From: a bacterium
GTDB lineage: Bacteria; Oederibacteriota; Muellerivitia; Muellerivitales; Muellerivitaceae
DNA length: 64,000 nucleotides
Reading direction: 5' to 3'
Assembly: GCA_035549195.1 (NCBI GenBank)
Contig: DASZRK010000002.1
Span: 167,655-231,654 of the forward strand
Shown: piece by piece, positions 42,928 to 51,756 of the stretch
How the letters are laid out: every line of letters starts with the position of its first letter
Position numbering within the stretch: the first letter of the stretch is position 1
Translations under genes and position numbers: made by a program
Notes under the pieces: generated by a model
What the model was told of the DNA's origin: nothing
What the model saw: the letters and a program-made list of their open reading frames with translations, nothing else
The model's database searches: none

Positions 42928-43419
42928 TTAGGACTTCTTGAAGGTCAGCTTCATCGAATTCGGGACGGGTTTGGAGGCGGGGTTGAAGACGGGCGCGGCG
43001 GCCTCTTCCCGGAGGCGCTGCTCCTCCAGGGCCTTCACGTTCTCGAAGTCGTGCTTGTTGACGGCGGCGAAATGGACCTGGGCCCGGAACATGGGCCGCC
43101 TGAGTTCCATGAAGGTCTGGGTATCCCGGGCCCGGGCCAAGACCCGGAGCTTGGCCTGGTGCCGGGCCACGAAAAGTTCCAGCTCGATGATCTCGTTCTG
43201 GGTGAAGACGCTGCTCGCCGTCAGGCTCAGTTCGCCGTAGGAGACCTTCTTATCGAGCACGTAGTAAAGGCTCTCGTCGCGGTGGTTACGGGCCGGGGGC
43301 GCCTGGCCCTTCTTGCGGCGGGCGGTCTTCTTGAGCTTCACACGGTGGTATTTCACCTCCACCATGGAGATGACCCGGCCGTCCTTGTATTTTTCAAGCC
43401 ACCCGGTTTTGGAGCTCAC
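42928..43419 (-). CDS. PilZ-like protein of unknown function
   Basis: 163 residues from GTG 43419 (GAAGGG upstream). N-terminus basic (VKLKKTARRKKGQ). The middle has the strand pattern of a PilZ-like domain (GELSLTASSVFTQNEIIELELFVARHQAKLRVLARARDT), but the RxxxR arm and D/NxSxxG motif are not clear, so c-di-GMP binding is doubtful. No membrane segment. Could be a degenerate PilZ domain that only binds protein. Confidence 0.55.
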   Translation of the reverse strand: MSSKTGWLEKYKDGRVISMVEVKYHRVKLKKTARRKKGQAPPARNHRDESLYYVLDKKVSYGELSLTASSVFTQNEIIELELFVARHQAKLRVLARARDTQTFMELRRPMFRAQVHFAAVNKHDFENVKALEEQRLREEAAAPVFNPASKPVPNSMKLTFKKS

Positions 43420-43532
43420 GTCGATTTCCCTTCAAGGAAATGTCCTGCGCAAAAGATACCACAAGCGGTTTACCTAACGGTCACGTGGGGGAATCTTGAG
43501 CCGCTATCCGGTTTTAACGGTCCAACCGGTCT

Positions 43533-44156
43533 TTAAGTGAAGATCTTTTCGAGGCTGGGGATCGTGTTTTCCCGGTTCAACTCCCGCACTTGGTTCCGCA
43601 TGGCCTCCCAATGGACGAGCCGTTCCTGGTGCTCCTTCAGGATGGGCCGCACCGCGCTCTCGGCGAAGACCGCCTTGAGGTGGAGCGACATCTGGTCCTC
43701 CCGGGGGCGGTTGGCGCCGGTCAGCAGTTTCGCCGCGCCGTCCTGGGCGCAGGCGGTCACCAGGAAGTCGTTGCCGGTGAAGGAATAGATCTCCAGGTTC
43801 GGGATGACCACCTTGCCCCCTTCCTTTCCCTCCACCCAGTTGGTGAAGAGCACCACCGACCGGCGGTCGGGCGAGATCAGGGTATGGGCCCAAAAGAAGG
43901 TCATGGAAGCATAGGAGAGGTTCCCGATGAACTGATAGCCCTCGGCCTGGAGCTTCGGCGAAAGGTCCCGGAGCCATGGCGGCGTCAGGCGCTCCACCAT
44001 GTCCTCGGGCGCGGGCATCAGGCGGACCTGGGGTTTCGGCATTCCCTCGAAGGGGTTCGTGGGCGCGCCGGGGCGGCCGAAGGGCCTTTCCGTGCCGAGG
44101 ATATAGAGGATCGTCAGCACGATCAGGGAAAGAAGGACAACGCCGCCTATTCCCAT
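43533..44156 (-). CDS. Membrane-anchored protein of unknown function
   Basis: 207 residues from ATG 44156. The N-terminus is a membrane segment (GGVVLLSLIVLTILYIL), then a Pro-rich region and an extracytoplasmic domain (LSYASMTFFWAHTLISPDRRSVVLFTNWVEGKEGG). The ORF extends upstream to 44264 but this extra part is basic and follows no ribosome site. No family recognised. A palindromic repeat copy lies between it and the PEBP gene. Confidence 0.55.
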   Translation of the reverse strand: MGIGGVVLLSLIVLTILYILGTERPFGRPGAPTNPFEGMPKPQVRLMPAPEDMVERLTPPWLRDLSPKLQAEGYQFIGNLSYASMTFFWAHTLISPDRRSVVLFTNWVEGKEGGKVVIPNLEIYSFTGNDFLVTACAQDGAAKLLTGANRPREDQMSLHLKAVFAESAVRPILKEHQERLVHWEAMRNQVRELNRENTIPSLEKIFT

Positions 44157-44182
44157 TCCGTGTTCCCGGCAGTGAGGTTCCC

Positions 44183-44207
44183 CTTCGCGTTTTCGCTTCT
44201 TCGCGGT
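44183..44207. repeat. Second copy of the ACCGCGAAGAAGCGAA repeat
   Basis: Minus-strand ACCGCGAAGAAGCGAA core, matching 10584-10599. It is in the gap between the membrane protein and PEBP gene starts. Confidence 0.5.
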
Positions 44208-44217
44208 AAAAGTGCCG

Positions 44218-44787
44218 TCATGAATGCCCGTATTGCCCCATGATCTGGGTCCAGCCCAGGACATGGCCGTGGATGGCCTTCATCAACTGGGCCGCGGTCT
44301 CGCCCGCGGGCAGGCGGACCGGGGCATCGAGGGCATAGAGCTTGAAATAGTAACGGTGGGTGCCGCTGGGCGGCGCCGGACCGTCGTAGCCGATGTCCTG
44401 GAAGCCATTGGCGCCCTGCAGGATGCCGGCGTTGGTCTTCTCATCGCGGGGGAAATCCTCCAGTAATTCATAGGTATTGCTGGTGGGGTCGGTGGGCTTG
44501 GCCGGGATGTTATAGATGACCCAATGCACGAAGGCGGGGATGGAGGCATCCGGGTCGTCCACGATGATAGCGAAGCATTGGGTCTTGGGCGGCACCCCGG
44601 TCCAGGTCAACTCGGGCGACTGGTTCCCCCCGGCCCGGGAGCACTTCGCGGGCAGGAACCCGCCGTCCTTGAAGGTGGAGCTTTGAAGGTGAAGATTGCT
44701 CTTTTTCTTGGGCTTGGATTCCTTCGCCATGACCGCCGAGAAAACCAGACCGACCGCCAGGAACACCGCCCATTTCTGATGGGACAT
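44218..44787 (-). CDS. Exported YbhB/YbcL (PEBP) family protein
   Basis: 189 residues from ATG 44787 (GGAGGG upstream), starting with a signal peptide (SHQKWAVFLAVGLVFSAVMA). PEBP signatures: NQSPELTWTGVPP, IIVDDPDASIPAFVHWVIYNIPA, GYDGPAPPSGTHRYYFKLYAL. Family members bind phosphatidylethanolamine or small anionic ligands; bacterial roles are unsettled. It is eleven bases downstream of a cytosolic PEBP gene, so the two are tandem paralogues with different locations. Confidence 0.87.
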   Translation of the reverse strand: MSHQKWAVFLAVGLVFSAVMAKESKPKKKSNLHLQSSTFKDGGFLPAKCSRAGGNQSPELTWTGVPPKTQCFAIIVDDPDASIPAFVHWVIYNIPAKPTDPTSNTYELLEDFPRDEKTNAGILQGANGFQDIGYDGPAPPSGTHRYYFKLYALDAPVRLPAGETAAQLMKAIHGHVLGWTQIMGQYGHS

Positions 44788-44798
44788 GATCCCTCCTT

Positions 44799-45263
44799 TT
44801 ATTTTTTTCTTTCGTAGGTCCCCATCAGCTCGGCCGTCCCCAGGAGACGGCGTTGCGCGGCCCGCTCGAAAACGGGCTTCTTCACGTCCCCCTCCAGGTC
44901 CAGGGGCGCGCCAAGCGCGTAAAGCTTGAAGAAATAACGGTGAATGCCACTGGGGGGCTTCGGACCCTGGTAACCGAGCCCTCCGAAATCGTTCAGGCCC
45001 TGCTGGATGCCGTTGGGCTGGGTCCGGAGGGCCGGATAGGCCTCCGGAAGGTGCACGACGGTGGTGGGGATATTGAAGATGATCCAATGGGTGAAATTCC
45101 CGCTGGCGGCATCGGGATCGTCGCAGACCAGGGCGAAGGCCTTGGTGCCGGCGGGGGACTCCTTCCATTCCAGGGGCGGGGAAACATCCTCCCCATCGGC
45201 GGTGTAATGGGCGGGGATCGCTTCCCCATTCTTGAAGGCGCGGCTGGTGATCTGGAAGGCCAT
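44799..45263 (-). CDS. Cytosolic YbhB/YbcL (PEBP) family protein
   Basis: 154 residues from ATG 45263 (GAGGA upstream). Same fold as its neighbour (DVSPPLEWKESPAGTKAFALVCDDPDAASGNFTHWIIFNIPTT; GPKPPSGIHRYFFKLYALGAPLDL) but without a signal peptide. First of the tandem PEBP pair. The ligand-binding His of HxIIFN is retained. Confidence 0.87.
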   Translation of the reverse strand: MAFQITSRAFKNGEAIPAHYTADGEDVSPPLEWKESPAGTKAFALVCDDPDAASGNFTHWIIFNIPTTVVHLPEAYPALRTQPNGIQQGLNDFGGLGYQGPKPPSGIHRYFFKLYALGAPLDLEGDVKKPVFERAAQRRLLGTAELMGTYERKK

Positions 45264-45322
45264 TGGATCCGTCCTCATGCGTCAGGGGCCAGTCATCAGC
45301 GGGCCAAGACGACAGGCCCATT

Positions 45323-45826
45323 CTATCCCAGCGCTTCCTGGTAGGCCCGTAATGTTTCGGTATCGAAGCAGACCATCCGGACCCGCTCGAGCCCCGGTTT
45401 TTCCCCCAAGAAGCGGTTCATCTCGCCCAGCGCGATGGGCGCGGCCAAATGGACCGGGAAGCCGTAAACCCCGGTGCTGATGGAGGGAAAGGAGAGCGTA
45501 CGGGATCCCTTCTGCAAGGCGGCCTCCATCGAATTCCAATAACAGGAGGCCAGCAGTTCCTCTTCCCGGTCCCCACCTCCTCGCCAAACGGGACCCACCG
45601 TATGGATGACCCATCGGGCCTTGAGGCGGTAACCCCGGGTCACGCGGCACTCTCCCGTGGGACATCCGCCCAACGCGGCACACTCCTCCAGGAGCTGGGG
45701 GCCTGCGGCCCGATGGATGGCGCCGTCCACGCCGCCGCCTCCCCGGAGGGAGGTGTTGGCCGCATTGACGATGGCATCCACTGTTTCCAGGGTGATGTCA
45801 CCCTGGACGACCTCGATGCGGCCCAT
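45323..45826 (-). CDS. ymdB: Macro-domain ADP-ribose deacetylase-like protein
   Basis: 167 residues. MacroD-type signatures: QGDITLETVDAIVNAANTSLRGGGGVDGAIHRAAG (ADP-ribose phosphate-binding region), CPTGECRVTRGYRLKARWVIHTVGPVW, and FPSISTGVYGFPV. Such proteins remove acetyl groups from O-acetyl-ADP-ribose or ADP-ribose from proteins. Length normal. It lies two bases downstream of the CoA-binding protein and is likely co-transcribed. Confidence 0.9.
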   Translation of the reverse strand: MGRIEVVQGDITLETVDAIVNAANTSLRGGGGVDGAIHRAAGPQLLEECAALGGCPTGECRVTRGYRLKARWVIHTVGPVWRGGGDREEELLASCYWNSMEAALQKGSRTLSFPSISTGVYGFPVHLAAPIALGEMNRFLGEKPGLERVRMVCFDTETLRAYQEALG

Positions 45827-45828
45827 GC

Positions 45829-46254
45829 TTAACCCCGCACCTGCGCGGCGACGACCCCCAGGCAGGCGTCGGATACGACCTTCAAGCCCGCTTTCTCCAG
45901 CCGGGCCTCGGCCTCCGGGTGGGTGATGCCCGATTGGAGCCAGACGACCTTGGGGCGTTTCTCGGGGGGCAAGGCCAGCACCTCGTCGGCCAGGGCGGGG
46001 ATCACTTCGGGACGCCGGAAGACATCGAGGATATCGGCCCTTTCGGGCACTTCGGCGATGGCCGCATAGGCCTTCTCGCCCAGGGAGGATTGGATCTTCG
46101 GGTTCACGGGAATGACCTTCATCCCCAATGCCTTGAGACGGGCCGGGATCTGGAAGGCGGGCCGGTCCATCTTGGCTTCGTCCTGCATCCCCTCGACCGC
46201 CACGGTGCGGGCGCTCATCACGATCTCGCGCATCTCCTGCTCGGAAACGTTCAC
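45829..46254 (-). CDS. CoA-binding (YccU-like) protein
   Basis: 141 residues from GTG 46254 (AAGGAGG six bases upstream). CoA-binding Rossmann-like signatures of the YccU family: ARTVAVEGMQDEAKMDRPAF, ADILDVFRRPEVIPALADEVLAL, VVWLQSGITHPEAEARLEKAGLKVV. Probably binds CoA or a related nucleotide; function not established. Two bases ahead of the macro-domain gene. Confidence 0.85.
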   Translation of the reverse strand: MNVSEQEMREIVMSARTVAVEGMQDEAKMDRPAFQIPARLKALGMKVIPVNPKIQSSLGEKAYAAIAEVPERADILDVFRRPEVIPALADEVLALPPEKRPKVVWLQSGITHPEAEARLEKAGLKVVSDACLGVVAAQVRG

Positions 46255-46325
46255 GGAAACCTCCTTACGTATGCGTTCGACATTTCAATATAGGGAAGGT
46301 GGGGTGCCCAAAACAATGCGACGGG

Positions 46326-46757
46326 TCAAGCCTGGGTAAGGAGAAAACCCCGGTAGAGCATGAAATAGACCAGTACCCCGGTGACCGAGACGTAAAGCCA
46401 GATGGGGAAGGTGATGCGGGCGATCTTGCGGTGGCGGGCGAAATCACCCTGGAGGGCCCGGCGCAGGGTCGCGATGGCGAGGAAAGGCACCAGGACCGCC
46501 AGGACCGTGTGGGTCCCCAGCACCCAGAGATAAAGGGTGCGGGACCAGCCATGGCCCGGGTAATAGACGATGCCCGCCAGGGCATGATGGATGAGATAGG
46601 AGGCCAGGAAGACCACCGAGACCGAGAAGGCCGTCACCATGCAAAAACGGTGGGCGGAGCGGTTCCCCCGGCGGATGAAGGTATAGCCGGCCAGCAACAG
46701 GAAGGCGCTGGTCCCGTTCAGGCCCGCGTTCAGGGCGGGCAGGTCGTTGACGTTCAC
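46326..46757 (-). CDS. DUF420 membrane protein
   Basis: 143 residues, four membrane segments (FLLLAGYTFIRRG; RFCMVTAFSVSVVFLASYLIHHAL; RTLYLWVLGTHTVLAVLVPFLAIATLRRAL; ITFPIWLYVSVTGVLVYFMLY). DUF420 proteins sit in cytochrome oxidase gene clusters and have conserved His residues. Its first four bases overlap the SCO gene stop. Last gene of the respiratory block. Confidence 0.82.
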   Translation of the reverse strand: MNVNDLPALNAGLNGTSAFLLLAGYTFIRRGNRSAHRFCMVTAFSVSVVFLASYLIHHALAGIVYYPGHGWSRTLYLWVLGTHTVLAVLVPFLAIATLRRALQGDFARHRKIARITFPIWLYVSVTGVLVYFMLYRGFLLTQA

Positions 46758-47368
46758 GTATGGTCCCGGGAACCCATGAGGTAGCCCACGTCGGCCCAGA
46801 GCTTCTTCATGTCCCCGTCGTCCTGGCCGTCATAAAGGCCCCGCATCATGCCCTGTCCGTCGATGAGGATCATGCGGGTCGAATGGATGAATTCGGACCC
46901 AGGCTCGCCCTCGGGGTCCGGCTCGGCGGTCACCTTGAACTCGTGGATGACCGGGTAGATGACCTTCTTGGGGGCCCAAAGGAAGAACCACTGGGACGGG
47001 TCCGCCTGGACCTCCTCGGCGTATTTCTTCAGGACCGCGGGCGTGTCGTGGTCCGGGTCCACGGTCATGGAGACCAGCTTGAGGTCCCCGTTCCCCTTCC
47101 AGGCCTGCTGCAGGATGTCCATCTGGTGGGTCAGGATGGGGCAGGAACCGGCGCAGCGGGTGAAGATGAAGTCCACCACCCAGACCTTGCCCTTCAATTC
47201 GTCGCTGGAGACCATCCGGCCCGAACGGTCCTGGAACTTGAAGTCCGGGGTCTTCAGCATGGGCTTGGAGAACTTGTCCGAATGCCGGGTGGCCAACACC
47301 CGGTAACCCAGGAAGCCCACCCCCAGCACGGCGATCAAGGCGAAGAGGATCTTTTTGACATCGTTCAT
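46754..47368 (-). CDS. SCO1/SenC copper chaperone
   Basis: 204 residues. N-terminal membrane anchor, then a thioredoxin-like fold with CxxxC (RCAGSCP) and a distal copper-ligand His (IHSTRMILID). It loads CuA onto the oxidase and acts as a thiol redox protein. It is flanked by DUF420 and the ABC permease in one unidirectional run. Confidence 0.9.
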   Translation of the reverse strand: MNDVKKILFALIAVLGVGFLGYRVLATRHSDKFSKPMLKTPDFKFQDRSGRMVSSDELKGKVWVVDFIFTRCAGSCPILTHQMDILQQAWKGNGDLKLVSMTVDPDHDTPAVLKKYAEEVQADPSQWFFLWAPKKVIYPVIHEFKVTAEPDPEGEPGSEFIHSTRMILIDGQGMMRGLYDGQDDGDMKKLWADVGYLMGSRDHT

Positions 47369-48115
47369 CTAAACGGCTCCTTTCGATCTTTCAACGGCAA
47401 AGGAAGAGAAGGCATAGAAGACGGCCCCCATGGCCGACAGCACGACAAGACAGGTGCCAAGGCTGGGGATGGTCCCCAGGTCCGTGCCCGGGAAAAGCCC
47501 CCGCCGCACTCCCGCCACCCCATAGGTGAAAGGGTTCCATTCCATCACCAGCGCCATCCAGGAGGAAGGAGCGGCGGCGAAGATCGCCCCCGAGGCCATC
47601 CAAAGGGGCAGAAGGACCATGTTCATGATGGTGTGGAAGCCCGGGGGGGAGTCGATCTTCCAGGCCAGCCAGAAACCCATGGCGTTGAGGACAAAGGAAA
47701 GCAGGAACAAGGAAAGGACCAGGCCGAGGAGCGGCATGGGCTCGAACCGGGCCCCCACCGAAAGGGCCGCCGGCAGCAGGATGAGCCCTTGGAGGGTCGA
47801 AAGGGTGGCGCCGCCCAGGATCTTGCCCATGACGATGGCCGCCCGGGGGACCGGGGCCACCATCACCGACTGCAGGAACCCCTCGTGGCGGTCCTCGATG
47901 ACCGAGGCATTGGAGAAGATGCAGGTGAACAGCACGCTCATGACCAGCGTCCCGGGCAGGAAATAGGCCCGGTAATTCGGGACGGGGATGCCGGCCCCAA
48001 GCACCAGCCAGAAGAGGAGGGCCGTCCCCACCGCGCCCACGACGCGGCTGGGCTGGCGGTAGAACCGCACCAGCTCGCGCAGCCAAAGGGTGTAAACGGC
48101 CAAAAGGAAATTCAC
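47369..48115 (-). CDS. ABC-2 type permease
   Basis: 248 residues, six membrane segments (VGTALLFWLVLGAGIPV; PGTLVMSVLFTCIFSN; GLILLPAALSVG; LSLFLLSFVLNAMGFWLA; CLVVLSAMGAVFYAFS) in ABC-2 pattern. Its start overlaps the ATPase stop by four bases. The pair sits between ctaB and SCO, an arrangement seen in cytochrome oxidase assembly regions; substrate unknown. Confidence 0.88.
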   Translation of the reverse strand: MNFLLAVYTLWLRELVRFYRQPSRVVGAVGTALLFWLVLGAGIPVPNYRAYFLPGTLVMSVLFTCIFSNASVIEDRHEGFLQSVMVAPVPRAAIVMGKILGGATLSTLQGLILLPAALSVGARFEPMPLLGLVLSLFLLSFVLNAMGFWLAWKIDSPPGFHTIMNMVLLPLWMASGAIFAAAPSSWMALVMEWNPFTYGVAGVRRGLFPGTDLGTIPSLGTCLVVLSAMGAVFYAFSSFAVERSKGAV

Positions 48116-49047
48116 TCTTTCTCCTCCGCGAAACGGCGCCCGGTCTTGTGGATGAACACATCCTCCAGTGTCGGGAGCCCCAAGGTCAAGGAGAGCACTT
48201 CCTTCGGGAAGGCCTCCAGGAGGGGAGCCACCAGCTCATGGGCCTTGGGGGTCTCGATCTGGATGAGCCCGCCCACCAAAAGGGTCTTCACTTTCAACCG
48301 GGTTCCGATGGCCTGGGCCAGGGCCTCCGGGTTCCGGGTCTTGATCCGGAGCACTTCCCCTCCGATCCCCGCCTTCAATTCCTCCGGGGCGCCCAGGGCC
48401 ACCTTCTCGCCCTTGTCGAGGATGAGCAGGCGGTCGCAACGGTCCGCCTCCTCCAAATAATGGGTCGTCACCAGGACCGTCAGGGATTTTTCCCGCCGCA
48501 GCCCCGCCAAATGGTCCCAGAACTCGAGCCGGGCCGCGGGGTCGAGCCCCGTCGAGGGCTCGTCCAGGATGACCAGTTCCGGATCGTTCAAGAGCGCCTT
48601 GGCCAGTTCCACCCGGCGCTGCAGCCCCCCGGAAAGGGTCTTCACCTTGTCCTTCGCCCGGTCCGCCAAACCCAGGCGGCCCAGGTCCCGGTCGATGCGC
48701 TTTTGCAGTTCCGCGCCCACAAGGCCGTAAAGCCGGCCCTGGTGTTCCAGGTTCTCCCGGACGGTCAGTTGCTTGTCGAGGGCGGGCATCTGGAACACCA
48801 CGCTCATTTTCCGGCGGATGGCCGGGGTTTCGACGGCCAGGTCCATCCCGAAGATCCGGATATGGCCCGGGGCGCAGGCGAAGAGGCTGGAAAGCAGCTT
48901 GAAGGTCGTGGTCTTCCCGCCCCCATTGGGCCCGAGGAAGCCGAAGATCTCCCCCTTGGCCACGTCGAAGGACAGGTCCTTCAGGGCCGTCTTTTCCCCG
49001 TAGCGATAGGTGAGCCCTTCGACCCTCAGGACATTTTCCATGGTCAT
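48112..49047 (-). CDS. ABC transporter ATPase
   Basis: 311 residues. Walker A GPNGGGKTT, signature LSGGLQRRVELAKALL, Walker B LVILDEPSTGLDP and H-loop THYLEEADRCD are all present. DrrA/NatA-like length with a C-terminal extension. Overlaps ctaB by four bases and the permease by four. Confidence 0.92.
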   Translation of the reverse strand: MTMENVLRVEGLTYRYGEKTALKDLSFDVAKGEIFGFLGPNGGGKTTTFKLLSSLFACAPGHIRIFGMDLAVETPAIRRKMSVVFQMPALDKQLTVRENLEHQGRLYGLVGAELQKRIDRDLGRLGLADRAKDKVKTLSGGLQRRVELAKALLNDPELVILDEPSTGLDPAARLEFWDHLAGLRREKSLTVLVTTHYLEEADRCDRLLILDKGEKVALGAPEELKAGIGGEVLRIKTRNPEALAQAIGTRLKVKTLLVGGLIQIETPKAHELVAPLLEAFPKEVLSLTLGLPTLEDVFIHKTGRRFAEEKE

Positions 49048-49898
49048 ACCTTATTGACGCACATCAGCGCGAAAAGGACGGGTAAATAGGTGATGGAGAG
49101 CCAAAAAAGCCCCCGGGCGTAATAGAGGCTTTTCTTCCAGGCCAAAAGGGCCGAATAGAGGATGAAGCCGAGGCCCATCAGGAGCGCCGCCCAGAAGTAA
49201 AGCGATCCCGTCATGTGAAGATAGGTGGGCAGGAGGGAGACCGGCCAAAGGGCGAAGGCATAAGCCACCGCCATGAGCCCGGTGACGCCGCCTTGGGGGT
49301 CCACAACGGAGAGCATGGGGAAGCCGGCCCTTTCGTAATCCTCCCGGTAGAGCCAGCCGATGGCCAGGAAGTGGGGCATCTGCCAGAAGAACAGGATGGC
49401 GAAAAGACACAGGCCCTCGGGGCCCACCGTGTCGCGGACCGCCGCCCATCCCATCATGGGCGGGATGGCCCCCGGGATGGCCCCCACCACCGTGCAGAGG
49501 GAGCTGTATTTCTTGAGGGGTGTGTAGAGCACCAGGTAGCTGAAGAGGGCGCAGGCCCCCAGGAAGGCCGTCAGCACATTGACCCAGAGGTAAAGGACCA
49601 GCACGCCGCCCACCGAAAGGCCCACGCCGTACCAGAAGGCCCGGTCCCCCTTCAGCCGGCCCATGACCAAGGGACGCTTCCTGGTCCTGCGCATTTTCTT
49701 GTCCTCTTCCACCTCGAACCATTGGTTGAGGGTGCCGCATCCCCCCGCCACCAGGGTGGTCCCTGCCATGGCCAAAAGCGCCGCGACCCAGGGGAAGGGG
49801 CTGGGCGCCCCCAAATAGAAACCGGCCAAGGTGGTGAACAGGGCCAGCGTGTTCAGGCGGGGTTTGGTGAGGGTGATGTAATCCCGGAGGTTCTGCAA
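49044..49898 (-). CDS. ctaB: Protoheme IX farnesyltransferase
   Basis: 284 residues with about nine membrane segments. UbiA-type motif NQWFEVEEDKKMRRTRKRPLV (polyprenyl-diphosphate-binding) and AIPPMMGWAAVRD. It makes heme O from heme B for a heme-copper oxidase. No oxidase subunits are encoded in this window. Confidence 0.92.
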   Translation of the reverse strand: MQNLRDYITLTKPRLNTLALFTTLAGFYLGAPSPFPWVAALLAMAGTTLVAGGCGTLNQWFEVEEDKKMRRTRKRPLVMGRLKGDRAFWYGVGLSVGGVLVLYLWVNVLTAFLGACALFSYLVLYTPLKKYSSLCTVVGAIPGAIPPMMGWAAVRDTVGPEGLCLFAILFFWQMPHFLAIGWLYREDYERAGFPMLSVVDPQGGVTGLMAVAYAFALWPVSLLPTYLHMTGSLYFWAALLMGLGFILYSALLAWKKSLYYARGLFWLSITYLPVLFALMCVNKV

Positions 49899-49926
49899 TG
49901 CGTCTCCTTCTCCCGGGACGACCGGG

Positions 49927-50850
49927 TCAGCTCTTTCGGAAAAGGCGGTAACTGTTCAGGGTCAGGACCAGCATGGAGGCCAGGGTGGCCCCGCCGACGA
50001 TGACGTGCAGGGAGGTCGGGAGGATGGCCTTGGAGGTGGCCAGGATCAAGAGCCCCAGGAAGCATTGGATCCAGACCAGGATCCCCGCCGTTGCCGCGGG
50101 AAGGAATATACCCTTTTCGTCCGGGAAATGATAACAAGCGCGGTAGGCGGTGTGGGCGGTGAAAAGGAGCACCAAGAAGGCCCCGATGCGGGTATGGCTG
50201 AACTGTAGGGTGACGGGCCCGGTCCACTCGGGCGGGAGCAGATGGCCAAAGGACAAGGGGAAATCCAGGATGGCGAGCCCCGCCCCACTGTGGCGCGTGA
50301 CCGCCCCCACCACGATCTGCGCGTAGATGAGCACGGTCGTCCAAAGGGCCCATTGGCGGATGGGCGAGGGACGGTCGGTCAAACGGTCCCCTTTCTCCTC
50401 GATCCAATAACGCGAGGTCACCAGGGCCAGGGTCACGATCAGGCAGAAAAAGACCTGGGCGAGCCCCGCGTGGGCCACCGAGACCTGGGTGGGAAGCTTC
50501 AGAAGCACCGTCAGGCCGCCCAAAAGGGCCTGGAGGACCACGACGCCCAGCGCGGCCCAGGCCAATTTCCGGACCCAGGGGCGCCCCTCGGTCCTTTGCA
50601 CCGTCACCGCCAGGACCGCGGTCAGGGTCGCCACCGTCCCGGCCACCAGCCGGTGGCCATGCTCGAAAAGGACGCCGCCTGTCATTTGCGGGAAAAGGGT
50701 ACCGAAAGAAAGGGGCCAATCGGGGACCGCCAGGCTGGACCCGGTGCTGGTCACCAAGGCGCCGGCCAGGAGCAGCAGGAAGGTGCATCCCGCCGTGAAC
50801 AAGGCGAAACGGTGGAGCCGGGGATGGAAAAGGGGCCGGGGATCGGTCAT
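49927..50850 (-). CDS. ctaA: Heme A synthase
   Basis: 307 residues, eight membrane segments (VASMLVLTLNSYRLF at the C-terminus). Heme A synthase motifs: LVTSTGSSLAVPDWPLSFG, EHGHRLVAG, HSGAGLAILDFPLSFG, FSHTRIGAF. It converts heme O to heme A. It starts just after a strong terminator-like hairpin with GAGGA close to its start codon. Confidence 0.92.
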   Translation of the reverse strand: MTDPRPLFHPRLHRFALFTAGCTFLLLLAGALVTSTGSSLAVPDWPLSFGTLFPQMTGGVLFEHGHRLVAGTVATLTAVLAVTVQRTEGRPWVRKLAWAALGVVVLQALLGGLTVLLKLPTQVSVAHAGLAQVFFCLIVTLALVTSRYWIEEKGDRLTDRPSPIRQWALWTTVLIYAQIVVGAVTRHSGAGLAILDFPLSFGHLLPPEWTGPVTLQFSHTRIGAFLVLLFTAHTAYRACYHFPDEKGIFLPAATAGILVWIQCFLGLLILATSKAILPTSLHVIVGGATLASMLVLTLNSYRLFRKS

Positions 50851-50860
50851 GGGGTCCTCA

Positions 50861-50893
50861 AAAAAGAAAGGCCCCGGGGAGACCCCGGGGCCC
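50861..50893 (-). terminator. Intrinsic terminator/attenuator between cupredoxin and ctaA
   Basis: On the minus strand GGCCCCGGGG pairs exactly with CCCCGGGGCC across a three-base loop, followed by TTTCTTTTTT. The ctaA ribosome site and start codon lie within about 15 bases of the T run, so ctaA and later genes need read-through or their own promoter. Confidence 0.85.
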
Positions 50894-50913
50894 GTTCACG
50901 GGATGGAAAAAGG

Positions 50914-51711
50914 TTATTGGGCGGCGAAAGTGAAGTTGGCCGTCGCGGCCTCCCCGTCCTTCACCGTGACCTGCGTGGGTTGGGATTCGCCGTACTTCTC
51001 GTGCACCGCCACCAGGCTGTAGGTCCCCGCCGGGAGGCCGGCGATCTTGAAGGTCCCGTCGGTGCCCGTAATGGCGAAGAAGGGATTGGAGACCACGCCG
51101 ATGTCGGCGTGCATCCAGCTGTGGACGTCGCACTTGAAAGGGACGAGCACTTCGGGTTTATCGAACTTCTTCTCGCTCGTCATGTTCTGGCTGGGCTGGC
51201 CCACGTTGAAGGCGTCGTTGATCTTGGCCATGCAATGGACGTTATGCAGGGTCGGATCCCCGTTCATGATGATAAGGGGCTGGTTCACCTGGATCCCCAT
51301 GACCCGGGGATGGTAGAGACAGCCTTTTTGCAGGAGCGTGACCGGAGTGGAGGGGGCCGGGTAGTTGGCCGCCCCGTCCTTCACGTAAACGAAGACATTG
51401 GCCAGGTCGCCCTTGGCGTCGGTGAGGACCACCTCGTTGTGGCCGGCGGTGGCATGCTGGGACTTGCAGACCGGGTCCGCGTCGAAAGTGATGACCTCAT
51501 TGGGCGCCGCCTTGCCGGTCAGGACCACCTTCCCGGCGATGCTGGCGGTGCCGGTCGGGCCCGAGGCCCCCGAGCCGCCTGAGCCGGAGGAAGCGGAGGA
51601 ACCGCCCCGGTTCTTGGAGAAGTATTGGTCGTCATCGTCGCCCCCGCCGCAGCCCGCCATCACCAGGAGGGAGGCCATCAGCGTCAAGGCCAGAATCTTT
51701 TTCATGTCCAT
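50914..51711 (-). CDS. Cupredoxin-like lipoprotein
   Basis: 265 residues from ATG 51711 (AAGGAG upstream). Lipobox LVMAGC, then an Asp/Gly/Ser-rich linker. The core has plastocyanin-like copper ligands (LHNVH ... FKCDVHSWM: His, Cys, His, Met), and a C-terminal carboxypeptidase-regulatory-like beta-sandwich (GTDGTFKIAGLPAGTYSLVAVHEKYGE). It may carry electrons from the octaheme cytochrome to the oxidase. Directly downstream of the cytochrome gene. Confidence 0.8.
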   Translation of the reverse strand: MDMKKILALTLMASLLVMAGCGGGDDDDQYFSKNRGGSSASSGSGGSGASGPTGTASIAGKVVLTGKAAPNEVITFDADPVCKSQHATAGHNEVVLTDAKGDLANVFVYVKDGAANYPAPSTPVTLLQKGCLYHPRVMGIQVNQPLIIMNGDPTLHNVHCMAKINDAFNVGQPSQNMTSEKKFDKPEVLVPFKCDVHSWMHADIGVVSNPFFAITGTDGTFKIAGLPAGTYSLVAVHEKYGESQPTQVTVKDGEAATANFTFAAQ

Positions 51712-51756
51712 CGCCGACTCCTTAAGATCGAATTCGGTCGAACCGGGCCCGTTGGC

